Positions 39,277 through 48,759 of a DNA stretch of 64,000 bases are shown here, one piece after another. Position numbers and translations under genes: made by a program. The stretch lies in the NCBI RefSeq assembly GCF_900066015.1, contig NZ_LN890655.1, forward strand, positions 1,528,726 through 1,592,725, read 5' to 3'. Each line of letters opens with the position of its first letter. Position 1 is the first letter of the stretch. The notes under the pieces are model-generated. The model was not told where the DNA came from and ran no database searches. It was given only the letters and a program-made list of their open reading frames with translations. This stretch comes from Candidatus Promineifilum breve. Lineage in GTDB: Bacteria > Chloroflexota > Anaerolineae > Promineifilales > Promineifilaceae.

Positions 39277-41480
39277 GCCGATCTGTACCCCCAACTTGCT
39301 TTGTTGAGCTTCGTACGCAGGTGAATGACGCGCACGTCAAACGGATTGACTTCAACTTCAATCTGATGATCGTCGAGGCTTTGCGAGCTTTCGCTATCGA
39401 CATCTCTAGCCAGCCGATAGACAGGCGGAAGCTGCATGGTCTCACAAACAATCTCGCTCTGGTCATTAAAAACGACCAGCAAGGCTTCGTCCTCGCCTTC
39501 AATCAGCCGCGGCCGCAAACGACTGCCCACGACCCGCGGCGTCGTGTGTTGGCCAATGAGTGTGCCTACCAAACGCAACGCCGTCTCGTCGCCTTCATGG
39601 ATGCTCGCCCCCAGATTGGTTCCAAAGTAATAGACAGTACCCTTGCCCACGCGGGCCCGGGCGGCGACAGGCATTCCCTGACAGGTTCCCACGACTTCCG
39701 CCGGCGCGCTCACCTTGAGGGGGGTGATCAAGTGCCGGCCGCGGATTGTCCCGTCGACCGGGTCGGTGACTGCTACATAGGGCGATGTCGAGACCAGATC
39801 GGGGGGCACGGTGTAGGCTCCCGCCGGAGAACTTAGCGGCCCCATGCGCTCCCAGATCGTCGCCGGGCGACCGTCGTCGGCCACCCAGAAGGCCTCTTCT
39901 TCGACAATGCCCCAGGTCTCATGGAGATTGGCCGGCGTTCGGCTTTGCTGCCAGCCATTCTCATCAAACAGACCAAGGGCCGTGTCGCAGATGAGAACAC
40001 CACCTTGCCGCACATAGTCGTTAAGGGCCTCAGCCGTTTCAGGCTTGCCGATCAGGTGCCAGGGGACAAGTAGAACACGAATATCTGGTCCCAGTTCCCG
40101 TATCTCATCCGGTTGCAGGAAGCGCGCCAACACGTCGCTGTGCCACGCAGCCCGATAGTAACCCTGCGCCGAGCCGGTTACCGGGTCTTCCTTGCCTTCC
40201 ATGGCAAACGACAAAATCTGGTTGTCGGGATCGTAGAGGATGCCCACCTGCGGCCTGGGTTTGTACCTTTCGATGAGCGCTTCATGCCGCTGGAGCAGGC
40301 CACAAATGCGGGCCGCTTCCCTGGCTCGCGGCGTAAGCTCCTGGGCAGCGTTGACCAGGCCAAAGCCAGTCGCCTCGGTGCCGGTTGCCTCTGCCATGTA
40401 GGTCCAGTACAGGATACCGCTGGTGCCGGCGACCAGTGCCAGCCAGTTCCACAGGCGAATGTCGGACGGTTGCACATGGGCGCTGCGTTGCAATCCGGTG
40501 GTCATGCCGTGGCCGCCCTGAAGTTCAGCCAGCCACCAGGGTTTGCCACGAGCATCGCTGCGGCACGCATCGAACTTGGCGGCCATGAGGGCGGGGGTCA
40601 TGCGATGCCATTTCGGAAAAATCGCGCAGCCCCACCGATCGAGCGGTTGCGCCAGGGCAACATTATTGATAGATGACAGGGTGAGCGGATCAATCGGGGG
40701 AAACTTCGCGCCGTGGCTCATGATGAAGTGGTCGGGATCGGCGACTTGTAGCGTTTTGACGCGAAACGCCATCTGGTCGCTCATGCTGTCAATCATGAAC
40801 CGACGCCAGTCTAGCCAGTCGGCATAGGTGCCGTGCGTCTGTGGCGGCAGTGGATCGTCCCATGACCGGAAGCGGCGTATCCAAGCCTCGTTCAGGTTGG
40901 CGATTGTGCCGTATTTCTGGGATAGCCAGGAGCGAAACTGGGCCGTTGTCGTCTCGCAATAGCAGAACAGCATCTGGTTTGGCGAGGGCCACATGCTGTT
41001 GAACCAGGCCGGTTCGACATGGGGTTCGTTCCAGCAATCGTAGCCGAGGAGCGAAGGTCGGTGCTTGATATGATTGGCGAGTGCGGTCAAGAAATTGGCG
41101 GCCGCCTCTCTGACGGCCGCGTGATCGAGGCAAAGGCCCGGCCAACCGCCGTTGGGATCGCTGGATCGGCCGCGAAGATTGAGTGGTTCGAGGTCGGCAT
41201 TTACATAGCGCGCCTCCGGGTATTGTTCCGCCAGCCAGTAGGGGGCCGTTTCGAGGATCGTGTTGACGATGACGCGCAGGCCCAGACGATCACAGGTCGC
41301 CATGATCTCGTCGAGTTCTGCAAAATCGTAGACGTCCGGCTCCGGATTGCACCAGTTCCACATGGTCCAGACCTTGATGGTGTTGAAACCCAGCGGCCCG
41401 GCTATCTGTTCCAGCGCGGCAACGCGAGTCTGACGCGGTGGGTTTGGCGGGCGGTGAAATTGCGTGCCATAAACAAACAT
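39273..41480 (-). CDS. GH42-like beta-galactosidase-type glycosidase
   Basis: 735 residues from the ATG at 41480, which avoids overlap with the upstream GH2 gene (a longer frame to 41579 overlaps it). TIM barrel with acid/base Glu152 in CWNEPHVEP and nucleophile Glu319 in WWLAELQGG. A trimerisation-like domain (about 430-640: VLLVPWHLIG, GKGTVYYFGTNLG) and a small beta end follow, as in GH42. No signal peptide. With the GH2 and GH36-like enzymes it would digest mixed galactosyl/mannosyl oligosaccharides inside the cell. Confidence 0.82.
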   Translation of the reverse strand: MFVYGTQFHRPPNPPRQTRVAALEQIAGPLGFNTIKVWTMWNWCNPEPDVYDFAELDEIMATCDRLGLRVIVNTILETAPYWLAEQYPEARYVNADLEPLNLRGRSSDPNGGWPGLCLDHAAVREAAANFLTALANHIKHRPSLLGYDCWNEPHVEPAWFNSMWPSPNQMLFCYCETTTAQFRSWLSQKYGTIANLNEAWIRRFRSWDDPLPPQTHGTYADWLDWRRFMIDSMSDQMAFRVKTLQVADPDHFIMSHGAKFPPIDPLTLSSINNVALAQPLDRWGCAIFPKWHRMTPALMAAKFDACRSDARGKPWWLAELQGGHGMTTGLQRSAHVQPSDIRLWNWLALVAGTSGILYWTYMAEATGTEATGFGLVNAAQELTPRAREAARICGLLQRHEALIERYKPRPQVGILYDPDNQILSFAMEGKEDPVTGSAQGYYRAAWHSDVLARFLQPDEIRELGPDIRVLLVPWHLIGKPETAEALNDYVRQGGVLICDTALGLFDENGWQQSRTPANLHETWGIVEEEAFWVADDGRPATIWERMGPLSSPAGAYTVPPDLVSTSPYVAVTDPVDGTIRGRHLITPLKVSAPAEVVGTCQGMPVAARARVGKGTVYYFGTNLGASIHEGDETALRLVGTLIGQHTTPRVVGSRLRPRLIEGEDEALLVVFNDQSEIVCETMQLPPVYRLARDVDSESSQSLDDHQIEVEVNPFDVRVIHLRTKLNKASWGYRSA

Positions 41481-41530
41481 AAAGTTCTCTTCTCCGGTGA
41501 ATGGGTCGTAAGGTGAAGGCGAGGCGTCAC

Positions 41531-44500
41531 TCAGGGCCCAGGCAAAGACACAAGGCAAATCGAGTCCAGTGTAAACCACCCGTTAGTAGCCGCAATCCGG
41601 ATGATGTTGCTCCCCTCAATCAAGACACCGGCCGGTAGTTCGATCGCGATCGTCGCCGGGAAGGCAAGGTGGGCCGGGTCGGTGTCCTGAACACCCAGGC
41701 CTGGCCCATGCTCGGCCCAAAAGACCGCGTCGTTGCCCCATACCGTTACGCTGGTTGGGGTTTCTGGCGCCTGGTCGGCGGTGTGGATCGTCAGGCGTGC
41801 GGCCTGGCCGGCCGCTGCGGCTGACGCTTGGAACTGCAACATCAGTTCTGAGCCGTTTTCACCAACGAGATAGGGGATGACGGCCGGGTCCAGACTCTCA
41901 TGCATGATCAGACTCCTGGCCCCCTTCGGTCGGGTATCAAATTCCTGGCACATTGCATCCTGGCGGCCAACTACCAGGACAACCGTCTCATCCGGCGCGA
42001 CAATCACCTCCGGCGCATTCCAGGCGACGACACGCCAGCCGGTTTGGGTCAGGGTCAGAGCTTGTGTTGAATGAATCGACCGCTTGATGTTTAGCGTCCG
42101 CATCTCGCCCGGCGGGATACACACGTACTGGTTATCAATCAACAGGTCTGAGCGGTAAACGATGAGCGGCCGCGCTTCGACAAACAAAGCTGTCATCGCC
42201 CCGTTGTTCGTTACTTGCAAGGCCAGCCCGCCATCATCGGTCGCCACGGCGCGGACCGTAAGCGTCGTCGGCCGAACGGCCTCTTCGCCTGTCGCTCCCG
42301 GCAATAAACCACGCAGCGGACTGTCGCTTTCGGCCGAACCAATGATCTCAACTCTCTCGGCCAGGATCATGTTCGCCGCATCGCGCAGTCGCGTTTCCAG
42401 AAGGATAAGGCGGCTGGCGTCGTCGGTTGGAGCTATCGCCAGCCTGTCAACTACCAAAGCCTGTTGCGGCAACACGTTGCTCGTGCCACCCCCCCCGGCA
42501 AGTCGTCGTCCCTGTGAGTCGGTGGCGCGCCACTCCCAGTGCAGGCCGGCCGTTGCCTCCGGCGCATCACTCACCAGCCAGACGGATGCCTGGAAGCCGG
42601 CCGCAGCCTGGTACAGGTTAGACTCGTATTGCAGCGATAGCGCCAGCGGCGCGACAGCCTGTTCCATGAAGGTATAGCTCATGAGCGGCCGGCCGTCGTA
42701 ATCAATCAGGTAGCTACCCGCGCCGTTGGGCCAGGGCTCGTTGTAGTCCCAGGTGGTCAGGCCGCCCAGCCGTTCGCCGCGTCGCCGCAGTGCATCGACG
42801 GCGTAGCGCAAGCCATGGGCGGCGGCAAACTGCCCGGCGGCAATGAGTGTCGCCAGATCGTCAATAGGCCCGAACAGGCGGACGATGTTGGACTTTTGCA
42901 GCCAAAAATCGTCACCAAACACCGCTCGGACGACGTTCTTGCGAATGAGAACGGGATTGGCCTCGTCATCCGCCGGCCAGCGATCAGCCGGGGGAATCTC
43001 GCGCAGCCAGGTCTCCAGATGGGCGGGCGTCGCGGCACCAAACTCGCCATAGCGCATGAGCAAGCTATCGCCGATGTTGTCGGTCAGAGCCTGGTTGTCG
43101 TAGTGGCTGTAGTGAGTGTCGGGGTCATAGTTCCAGGGCGAGTGGCGCGAACCCTGGATGGGGCAGGTAGCGCGGAATAGCCGGCCGTCCATTTCGGCCG
43201 TGACCTGTTCCAGCACATGGAGCGCCGGATGGTCCTCGCCTTGCCGCCACTTCATTTCGTTTCCGCCCGACCACTCGATGATGCAGGGATGGTTTCTGAG
43301 TCGTCTGACAATCGCGCCGGCCGTTTGCTGTAGATTGCCCAGAAAGATGGGGTCTGACTCCGGGGAGCAGTTGGCGAGAGGAAATTCCTGCGAGAGCATG
43401 ATGCCATACGCATCAGCCAGATCATACATGTCATCAGTCAGCAACGCGCCGCCCCCCCAGACACGCAGGGTGTTGAGTCCGGCATGGCGGGCCAGCTCGA
43501 TCAGGTGCAGACCGCGCTCGTTCATGCGGCCGAACAATAGGTCCGGGGGAATGATATTCGAGCCAATCATGCGGATGGGTCGGCCGTTGATGACCAGCCG
43601 GTAAGGATTGATAAAGTCAGGCGGCGCGCCCTGTACCTGCTGCCAGTCGACTTCGCGGATTCCAAAGCGCGTCGTGCGCCGGGCCATGGTCTGCCCGCTC
43701 TCACCGTCGATGAGATTGACCGTGAGCGTGTAGAGCGGCTGGTGGCCATGACCGTTCGGCCACCAAAGCTCCGGATTGCCCAGAACCAACGAGACGGCTA
43801 ACTGCTGTTCTCCTTGCCGGAGTGAGACTTGCCCGGCGATCTCGACCTTGCCGGGGCCGGTGACAACGCAAGCCAGCGTGCCCATCAGCGGCCTTTGACA
43901 ATCAACCGCCAGTTCGATTTGCAGCGTCGCCTGGCTATGGTCGTCATTGAGAGTGCTTAGAACGCGAGTCGATTCGATACGCGCGTCGCCGGTGACTTCC
44001 AGACGGACATCGCGCCAGATGCCCAGCGTGTAGATGTTGACGCCCCAATCCCAGCCGAAGTTGGTCGGACTTTTCAGGTCTTGCAAGATCTGGCGCATCC
44101 TGTCTATCCCGTGCACGAAAAAATGGGGCGCAAGGTCTTGCGGATAGCCGGGACCACCACCACTCATGGCCCCGTCTGACTCCGTCAGATAGACAACCAG
44201 CTCCGGCGGCACGGGATCGATGCGTATCTGTAGTTCATTGTCGGCATCGAAACGAACGTGCCGGCTGATGTCAAGGGTAAACGGCCGGAACATCCCGGCA
44301 TGATGGCCAATCTTGATGCCGTTGAGCCATACCGTACAGGAGAAATCGACGCCACCGAACGCCAGTGTCAAGCGCCGGCCGATGAAGTGAGCCGGCACGA
44401 AAAACGACTTGCGATACCACCAGAACTGCTGCATGACCTCAATCAGGCGTTCATCGCCGGCCCCATACCAGAGGGGTTTCAGACGGTGGGCGACTTCCAG

Positions 44501-44668
44501 GTCCGACTGAACGTTGCCGGGGACAGCGGCCGGAATCCAGTCCAGGTCGTCCGTGGGGATCAACGCGGCATCGTTGGTTGCGACCAATTGCCAATCGTTG
44601 CCGTTCAACGAAATATCGCAGACGTGATCCTTGGATGTTGTAAGGTCGTTCACCGGCATAGGAGCCAT
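41531..44668 (-). CDS. GH2 beta-mannosidase-like enzyme
   Basis: 1045 residues. N-terminal sugar-binding domain (WYRKSFFVP, GGVDFSCTVWLNG, 83-117), immunoglobulin-like domain, then a TIM barrel from about 360 with acid/base Glu471 (WSGGNEMKW) and nucleophile Glu542 (MRYGEFGAATP). PHFFVHGIDR and NFGWDWG, with LRVWGGG, fit the beta-mannosidase branch of GH2 rather than beta-galactosidase. No signal peptide. Its ATG shares a base with the stop of the upstream ABC ATPase (TAATG), so the transporter and enzyme are one transcription unit. Confidence 0.88.
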   Translation of the reverse strand: MAPMPVNDLTTSKDHVCDISLNGNDWQLVATNDAALIPTDDLDWIPAAVPGNVQSDLEVAHRLKPLWYGAGDERLIEVMQQFWWYRKSFFVPAHFIGRRLTLAFGGVDFSCTVWLNGIKIGHHAGMFRPFTLDISRHVRFDADNELQIRIDPVPPELVVYLTESDGAMSGGGPGYPQDLAPHFFVHGIDRMRQILQDLKSPTNFGWDWGVNIYTLGIWRDVRLEVTGDARIESTRVLSTLNDDHSQATLQIELAVDCQRPLMGTLACVVTGPGKVEIAGQVSLRQGEQQLAVSLVLGNPELWWPNGHGHQPLYTLTVNLIDGESGQTMARRTTRFGIREVDWQQVQGAPPDFINPYRLVINGRPIRMIGSNIIPPDLLFGRMNERGLHLIELARHAGLNTLRVWGGGALLTDDMYDLADAYGIMLSQEFPLANCSPESDPIFLGNLQQTAGAIVRRLRNHPCIIEWSGGNEMKWRQGEDHPALHVLEQVTAEMDGRLFRATCPIQGSRHSPWNYDPDTHYSHYDNQALTDNIGDSLLMRYGEFGAATPAHLETWLREIPPADRWPADDEANPVLIRKNVVRAVFGDDFWLQKSNIVRLFGPIDDLATLIAAGQFAAAHGLRYAVDALRRRGERLGGLTTWDYNEPWPNGAGSYLIDYDGRPLMSYTFMEQAVAPLALSLQYESNLYQAAAGFQASVWLVSDAPEATAGLHWEWRATDSQGRRLAGGGGTSNVLPQQALVVDRLAIAPTDDASRLILLETRLRDAANMILAERVEIIGSAESDSPLRGLLPGATGEEAVRPTTLTVRAVATDDGGLALQVTNNGAMTALFVEARPLIVYRSDLLIDNQYVCIPPGEMRTLNIKRSIHSTQALTLTQTGWRVVAWNAPEVIVAPDETVVLVVGRQDAMCQEFDTRPKGARSLIMHESLDPAVIPYLVGENGSELMLQFQASAAAAGQAARLTIHTADQAPETPTSVTVWGNDAVFWAEHGPGLGVQDTDPAHLAFPATIAIELPAGVLIEGSNIIRIAATNGWFTLDSICLVSLPGP

Positions 44669-45732
44669 TACATCGTCTCCACGGACTTCTCAATGACCGC
44701 CGGCTCAAGTTCTGCTGTCGCCAGGTCGGTTTTGGATTCGGTTGGGGTGTTCCAGAGATAGCAAGAAACGGCCGTTCTGACCTGGCCTGTCTCTGGATCG
44801 TCACCGAGATCAATCAGCCCCGGCCGGGCATTCCAGCAGACGGGCATGACGAAGCGGCAGCGCTCGGCGAACAGGCAGCGGTCGCGTCGCTCCCTCTGAG
44901 CGGCGGTCGCTGTTTCTATGTCCGGAGCGGGGGGCAGGCTGTTTTCCCAGCGTCGTCGCGGATCGGCAATCGGGATCGACTCCATCAGGAGCCGGGCATA
45001 GGGATGATGCGGTTGCCGGCTTACTGAGTCAGTCGCGCCATGTTCAGCGATTCGACCCTTGTAAAGAACAAGAATCTCGCCCCCCAAATACCGTGCGGTG
45101 GACAAGTCATGGGTTATGAACAGGGTGGAAATGCCCAGTCGATCGCGAAAGTCGAGCAGGATATTGAGAAACGAGGCCTGCATGCTGGCGTCGATCATCG
45201 ATATCGGTTCGTCAGCAATGATGAGTTGGGGGCGGATCAAGTGCAGACGAGCCAGCATGACCCGCTGCCTCTGACCACCGCTGAGCTGATGGGGGTATTT
45301 GCCAAGCACCTCTTCCGGCCGCAGGTCAACCGCCCGCAGTGACTCACGTATCATCTCCTGGCTCTCAGCCTTGCCGGAGGCAAGTCCAAACCGCCGTATG
45401 GGGAGATTGAAGACCCGCTCAATCTTATAGATGGGGTTGTAAGCACTGTAAGGATCCTGAAATACAACCTGCACCTCGCGCCGAAAACCGTGTCGCCAGG
45501 CCGAGTTCTGGGCAAAGATGTCCTGGCCCTTATACAACACAGAGCCTGAGGTCGGCTTTTCCAGACCCAATATCATGCGCGATATAGTCGACTTGCCGCT
45601 GCCGCTCTCGCCGACAAGGTTCACAATGGTCGGTGTAGCCGGCATGGTGAACGAGACGCCGTCGACGGCATGCGTTTGACTCCAGGTCCCAAATACCTTG
45701 GACAGATCACGAACAGTTAGCAGATCGCTCAT
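44668..45732 (-). CDS. Oligopeptide/oligosaccharide ABC importer ATPase (DppF type)
   Basis: 354 residues from the ATG at 45732 (AAAGG five bases upstream; an ATG 15 bases earlier has no site). Walker A GESGSGKST, signature LSGGQRQR, Walker B LIIADEP, H-loop THD. The usual C-terminal oligo-HPY region with Cys (RCLFAERCRFVMPVCW) is present. It starts inside the upstream ATPase gene. DppF-type ATPases energise peptide or, in several thermophiles, oligosaccharide importers; the glycosidases fused to the operon favour sugars. Confidence 0.9.
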   Translation of the reverse strand: MSDLLTVRDLSKVFGTWSQTHAVDGVSFTMPATPTIVNLVGESGSGKSTISRMILGLEKPTSGSVLYKGQDIFAQNSAWRHGFRREVQVVFQDPYSAYNPIYKIERVFNLPIRRFGLASGKAESQEMIRESLRAVDLRPEEVLGKYPHQLSGGQRQRVMLARLHLIRPQLIIADEPISMIDASMQASFLNILLDFRDRLGISTLFITHDLSTARYLGGEILVLYKGRIAEHGATDSVSRQPHHPYARLLMESIPIADPRRRWENSLPPAPDIETATAAQRERRDRCLFAERCRFVMPVCWNARPGLIDLGDDPETGQVRTAVSCYLWNTPTESKTDLATAELEPAVIEKSVETM

Positions 45733-46765
45733 GGAGACCTTTGCCATTTTGAATGATCACCTGAGCCGGAGTGCGATTTATCTCCAGCGCATTATCCGGG
45801 TATTCATATAGATAGCAGGCAGCCAGATGCTGGGGCGCGTGCACGAGCAGTTCCGGCAACGCCTGCGAGCAGGCGGCCATCGCATGGGGGCAACGCGGAT
45901 GGAACCGACAACCCTGCGGGTAATGCCACGGCGTCGGCGCTTCGCCCGGCAGCGCCCTCACTCGCTCATTGTGGTGTTGGGGGATTGAGGCGATCAACCC
46001 CTTAGTATAGGGGTGCAATCCTTCTTCGAATACACTGATCACAGACCCTACCTCTGCCAGACGGCCAGCATACATCACGGCAATGCGATCAGCGACCTGG
46101 GCCATGACGCCCATGTCGTGGCTGATCAAAATGATCGTTGTGCCCAGGGTGTCACGAATCTTCATAAGTTCCTGCAAGATCAGGCGTTGCGTCACCACAT
46201 CCAGCGCCGTGGTCGGCTCGTCGGCGACAATGACGGCTGGATTCATCGTCACGGCCGTAGCAATGACCACCCGCTGCAACATGCCCCCGCTCAATTCATG
46301 GGGATAGCGGTTCAGCACGTTGGAGGAAAGATTGACCATTTGCAGCGCGGCCTGTGCTCGCTCCAGCGCTTGCGCGTGATTTAGGCCATGATGCAGCAAC
46401 ATATCGGTCATCTGCCGCTTGATCGTCAGCACCGGATTCAGGACATTCATGGATCCCTGGGGGATATAGGCGATGTTCTGCCAGCGCAAACGGCGCAGCT
46501 CGCCTTCCGAAATGGCGAGCAGATCCTTTTCCTCGCCATTCGGCAGCGTGAGAAAGGCGCTCCCGGACTGCAAGGTCTGGGGTGGTTGCAAGAGGTTCAG
46601 GATAGCCGCCGCCAGCGTGCTCTTGCCGCTACCGCTTTCACCCACCAAGCCGATTATTTCCCCGCGAAAGACATCCAGATCGACCGACGTCAATACCTGG
46701 ATAACGGATTTGCGGCCCACCAGCGCAGTGGAAATATCGCGAACCCTGAGGATAGGAGTCGTCAC
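45707..46765 (-). CDS. Oligopeptide/oligosaccharide ABC importer ATPase (DppD type)
   Basis: 352 residues with a GTG start at 46765, preceded by GGAGG eight bases away. Walker A GESGSGKST, Q-loop YIPQGSMNVLNP, signature LSGGMLQR, Walker B VIVADEPTTALD, and the C-terminal CRFHPRCPHAMAACSQALPEL-like metal/peptide region trimmed to its Cys pattern. Partner of the following ATPase. Its end overlaps that gene by 26 bases. Confidence 0.92.
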   Translation of the reverse strand: MTTPILRVRDISTALVGRKSVIQVLTSVDLDVFRGEIIGLVGESGSGKSTLAAAILNLLQPPQTLQSGSAFLTLPNGEEKDLLAISEGELRRLRWQNIAYIPQGSMNVLNPVLTIKRQMTDMLLHHGLNHAQALERAQAALQMVNLSSNVLNRYPHELSGGMLQRVVIATAVTMNPAVIVADEPTTALDVVTQRLILQELMKIRDTLGTTIILISHDMGVMAQVADRIAVMYAGRLAEVGSVISVFEEGLHPYTKGLIASIPQHHNERVRALPGEAPTPWHYPQGCRFHPRCPHAMAACSQALPELLVHAPQHLAACYLYEYPDNALEINRTPAQVIIQNGKGLHERSANCS

Positions 46766-47614
46766 TTATCTTTCCTCCACTGTCGTTCTCAGCCGCGGGT
46801 TAAAGATTTCATCCAGCCCCATGCCGATCATGTTGAGCGCCAGAAATACGAGAATGAGGGTGGCCGCGGGCAGCAGCATCTGCCCCACCAGACCGACACC
46901 GATGACACCCTCGCGCAAACCCTTGGCAATCATAAACCCCAGGGTCGGCAGGCCGCCTGCCCCCAGGCCAATGATCTGTAACCCGGCCTCGGCCAGCATC
47001 GCGCCAACCATGCTCAACGACAGGATGTAGGCAATGTAGGGTAGTAACGCCGGCATGAGTTCCGTGAAGATGATCTCGACCGTGCCGGCCCCGGACAAGC
47101 GGGCCAGATCAACGTAGCGACGTTCGCGAAGGCTCTGCACCTGGGAACGGATGACGCGGGCCGCGAATGCCCAGCTAAAGAAACCCAAAATCAACGCCAG
47201 CTTGTTCAGGTCCCAGCGGTCGATGTAGACGGCCAGAATGAGCAAGAGCGGTAGCGTCGGAATGACGAGCACCATGTCAATGATGATTCGGGAAATTGTA
47301 TCGATACGGCCGGTGGCATAGCCGGCGGCGAAGCCTACGATGACCCCCAGTGACGCCCCCACCAGCCCGGCGATCAGCCCGATCTTAAAGGATGGCAGAA
47401 TGCTGGAAAGATAGACCATGAGACCATCGCGGCCGTCGCCGTCCGTTCCTAATGGGTGTTCCCCCGAAGGTAGCTGGAAGGGTCGAAAGGTTCCCCGGCC
47501 GATGGGATCAGTATCGGGAAACAGGGCTGCCCGGGCGATGGCGGGGCCGATGAGCGCAAGCCCCACCATGAGTCCGAGCAGGACAATGCCGGTGATGAGT
47601 TTTGCGTTTTTCAT
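46766..47614 (-). CDS. ABC importer permease (DppC type)
   Basis: 282 residues. Five to six membrane segments starting at about 7-30, with the permease EAA-like loop LARLSGAGTVEIIFTELMPA at about 170-190 contacting the ATPases. The N-terminal segment before HPLGTDGDGRDG is typical of DppC. The ATG overlaps the DppB stop (ATGA); the next gene begins within one base of its end. Confidence 0.92.
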   Translation of the reverse strand: MKNAKLITGIVLLGLMVGLALIGPAIARAALFPDTDPIGRGTFRPFQLPSGEHPLGTDGDGRDGLMVYLSSILPSFKIGLIAGLVGASLGVIVGFAAGYATGRIDTISRIIIDMVLVIPTLPLLLILAVYIDRWDLNKLALILGFFSWAFAARVIRSQVQSLRERRYVDLARLSGAGTVEIIFTELMPALLPYIAYILSLSMVGAMLAEAGLQIIGLGAGGLPTLGFMIAKGLREGVIGVGLVGQMLLPAATLILVFLALNMIGMGLDEIFNPRLRTTVEER

Positions 47615-48687
47615 TTGATTGTCTTGATTCGCGGATCCAGCAAAGGCAGGGCCAGGTCCACAATCAGCGTCAATGTTAATACGGCAAAAATAGAAAACAG
47701 GACAATGCCTTGCATCACATTGAAGTCGCGCAGACCCATGGCCTGCACAAACAGGGTTCCCAGACCGGGATAGCCGAACAGGACTTCGATGATAAAGGTC
47801 CCGCTAATCGTCGTGCCGAGAATGATCGCCAGGCCGGCCACCTGGGGAATGAGCGCATTGCGAAAGGCGTAATCCCGCAGAATGGTTCGGGGGGGCAGGC
47901 CCTTGGCCCGCGCATAGAGCAGATGGTCCTCGCCGAGAACCGAGATCATCAGGGCGCGCATGCCCAGCGTGAAGCCCGCGCTCAGCACCAATACATTGGA
48001 AAGCATGGGCAGGATGGCATGTTGGATGAGACTGCTGATAAATTCCCATGTCCAGGCCGGTTGCAAGTGGGCCGCATAGGGGCCGCGCGCCGGCAGCCAG
48101 CGCAGTTGGAAGCCAACCAGAATGATAAGCCCCAAAGCGACAAGGTAGACCGGCGTAATCTGTAGAAACGTAGCCGAGACAATCGCAATGTTGGCCGACC
48201 TCTTTCTTCGCAGCCAGCCCAGGATCGCGCCTAATGTCGTGCCGATTAGCCAGGCAACGAGGACTGATGTTGTGAGCAGGCCAATGGTCCAGGGCATGTT
48301 GCGCAGGATCAGCTCGCGCGTGGGCACCGGATAGGCAACGAACGAGGGGCCAAAATCAAGACCGCGAAAGAGGGCATTGCGGAAGAAAACCAGGTACTGG
48401 GTGATGAGCGGCTCGTCGAGGCCAAATTCAGCGCGATAGACGGCAATGATGGCCGCGGCTTCTTCGGCCGACACGTTGCCCTGCGCCCGCGACAACTGCC
48501 CAAACACAATCGTCATGGGATCGCCGGGGATGGCGCGAAACATGAAGAACGATACGGTGATGGCCGCCCACAAGGTGAACAGGTAGACGCCGAAGCGTCG
48601 CACCACATATAGCGCCACCTGACGCCGCGCGGCCGAACTTTGCCGGGCCGTATCCTGGTAGTTGCTGATGTCAGACGATTGATCCAT
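47611..48687 (-). CDS. ABC importer permease (DppB type)
   Basis: 358 residues from the ATG at 48687 (a longer frame to 48744 lacks a site). The N-terminal cytoplasmic tail is followed by YVVRRFGVYLFTLWAAITVSFF and the family motif MFRAIPGDP, then a periplasmic insertion, five further segments and an EAA-like loop YARAKGLPPRTILRDYAFRN. Works with the DppC-type permease as the membrane channel. Confidence 0.92.
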   Translation of the reverse strand: MDQSSDISNYQDTARQSSAARRQVALYVVRRFGVYLFTLWAAITVSFFMFRAIPGDPMTIVFGQLSRAQGNVSAEEAAAIIAVYRAEFGLDEPLITQYLVFFRNALFRGLDFGPSFVAYPVPTRELILRNMPWTIGLLTTSVLVAWLIGTTLGAILGWLRRKRSANIAIVSATFLQITPVYLVALGLIILVGFQLRWLPARGPYAAHLQPAWTWEFISSLIQHAILPMLSNVLVLSAGFTLGMRALMISVLGEDHLLYARAKGLPPRTILRDYAFRNALIPQVAGLAIILGTTISGTFIIEVLFGYPGLGTLFVQAMGLRDFNVMQGIVLFSIFAVLTLTLIVDLALPLLDPRIKTIK

Positions 48688-48759
48688 AGCCCTACCTGCA
48701 TAGGTAAGTGTGGTTAATGGGCGATGGCCCAGGCCATCGCCCACTAACCGTCCAGAGCG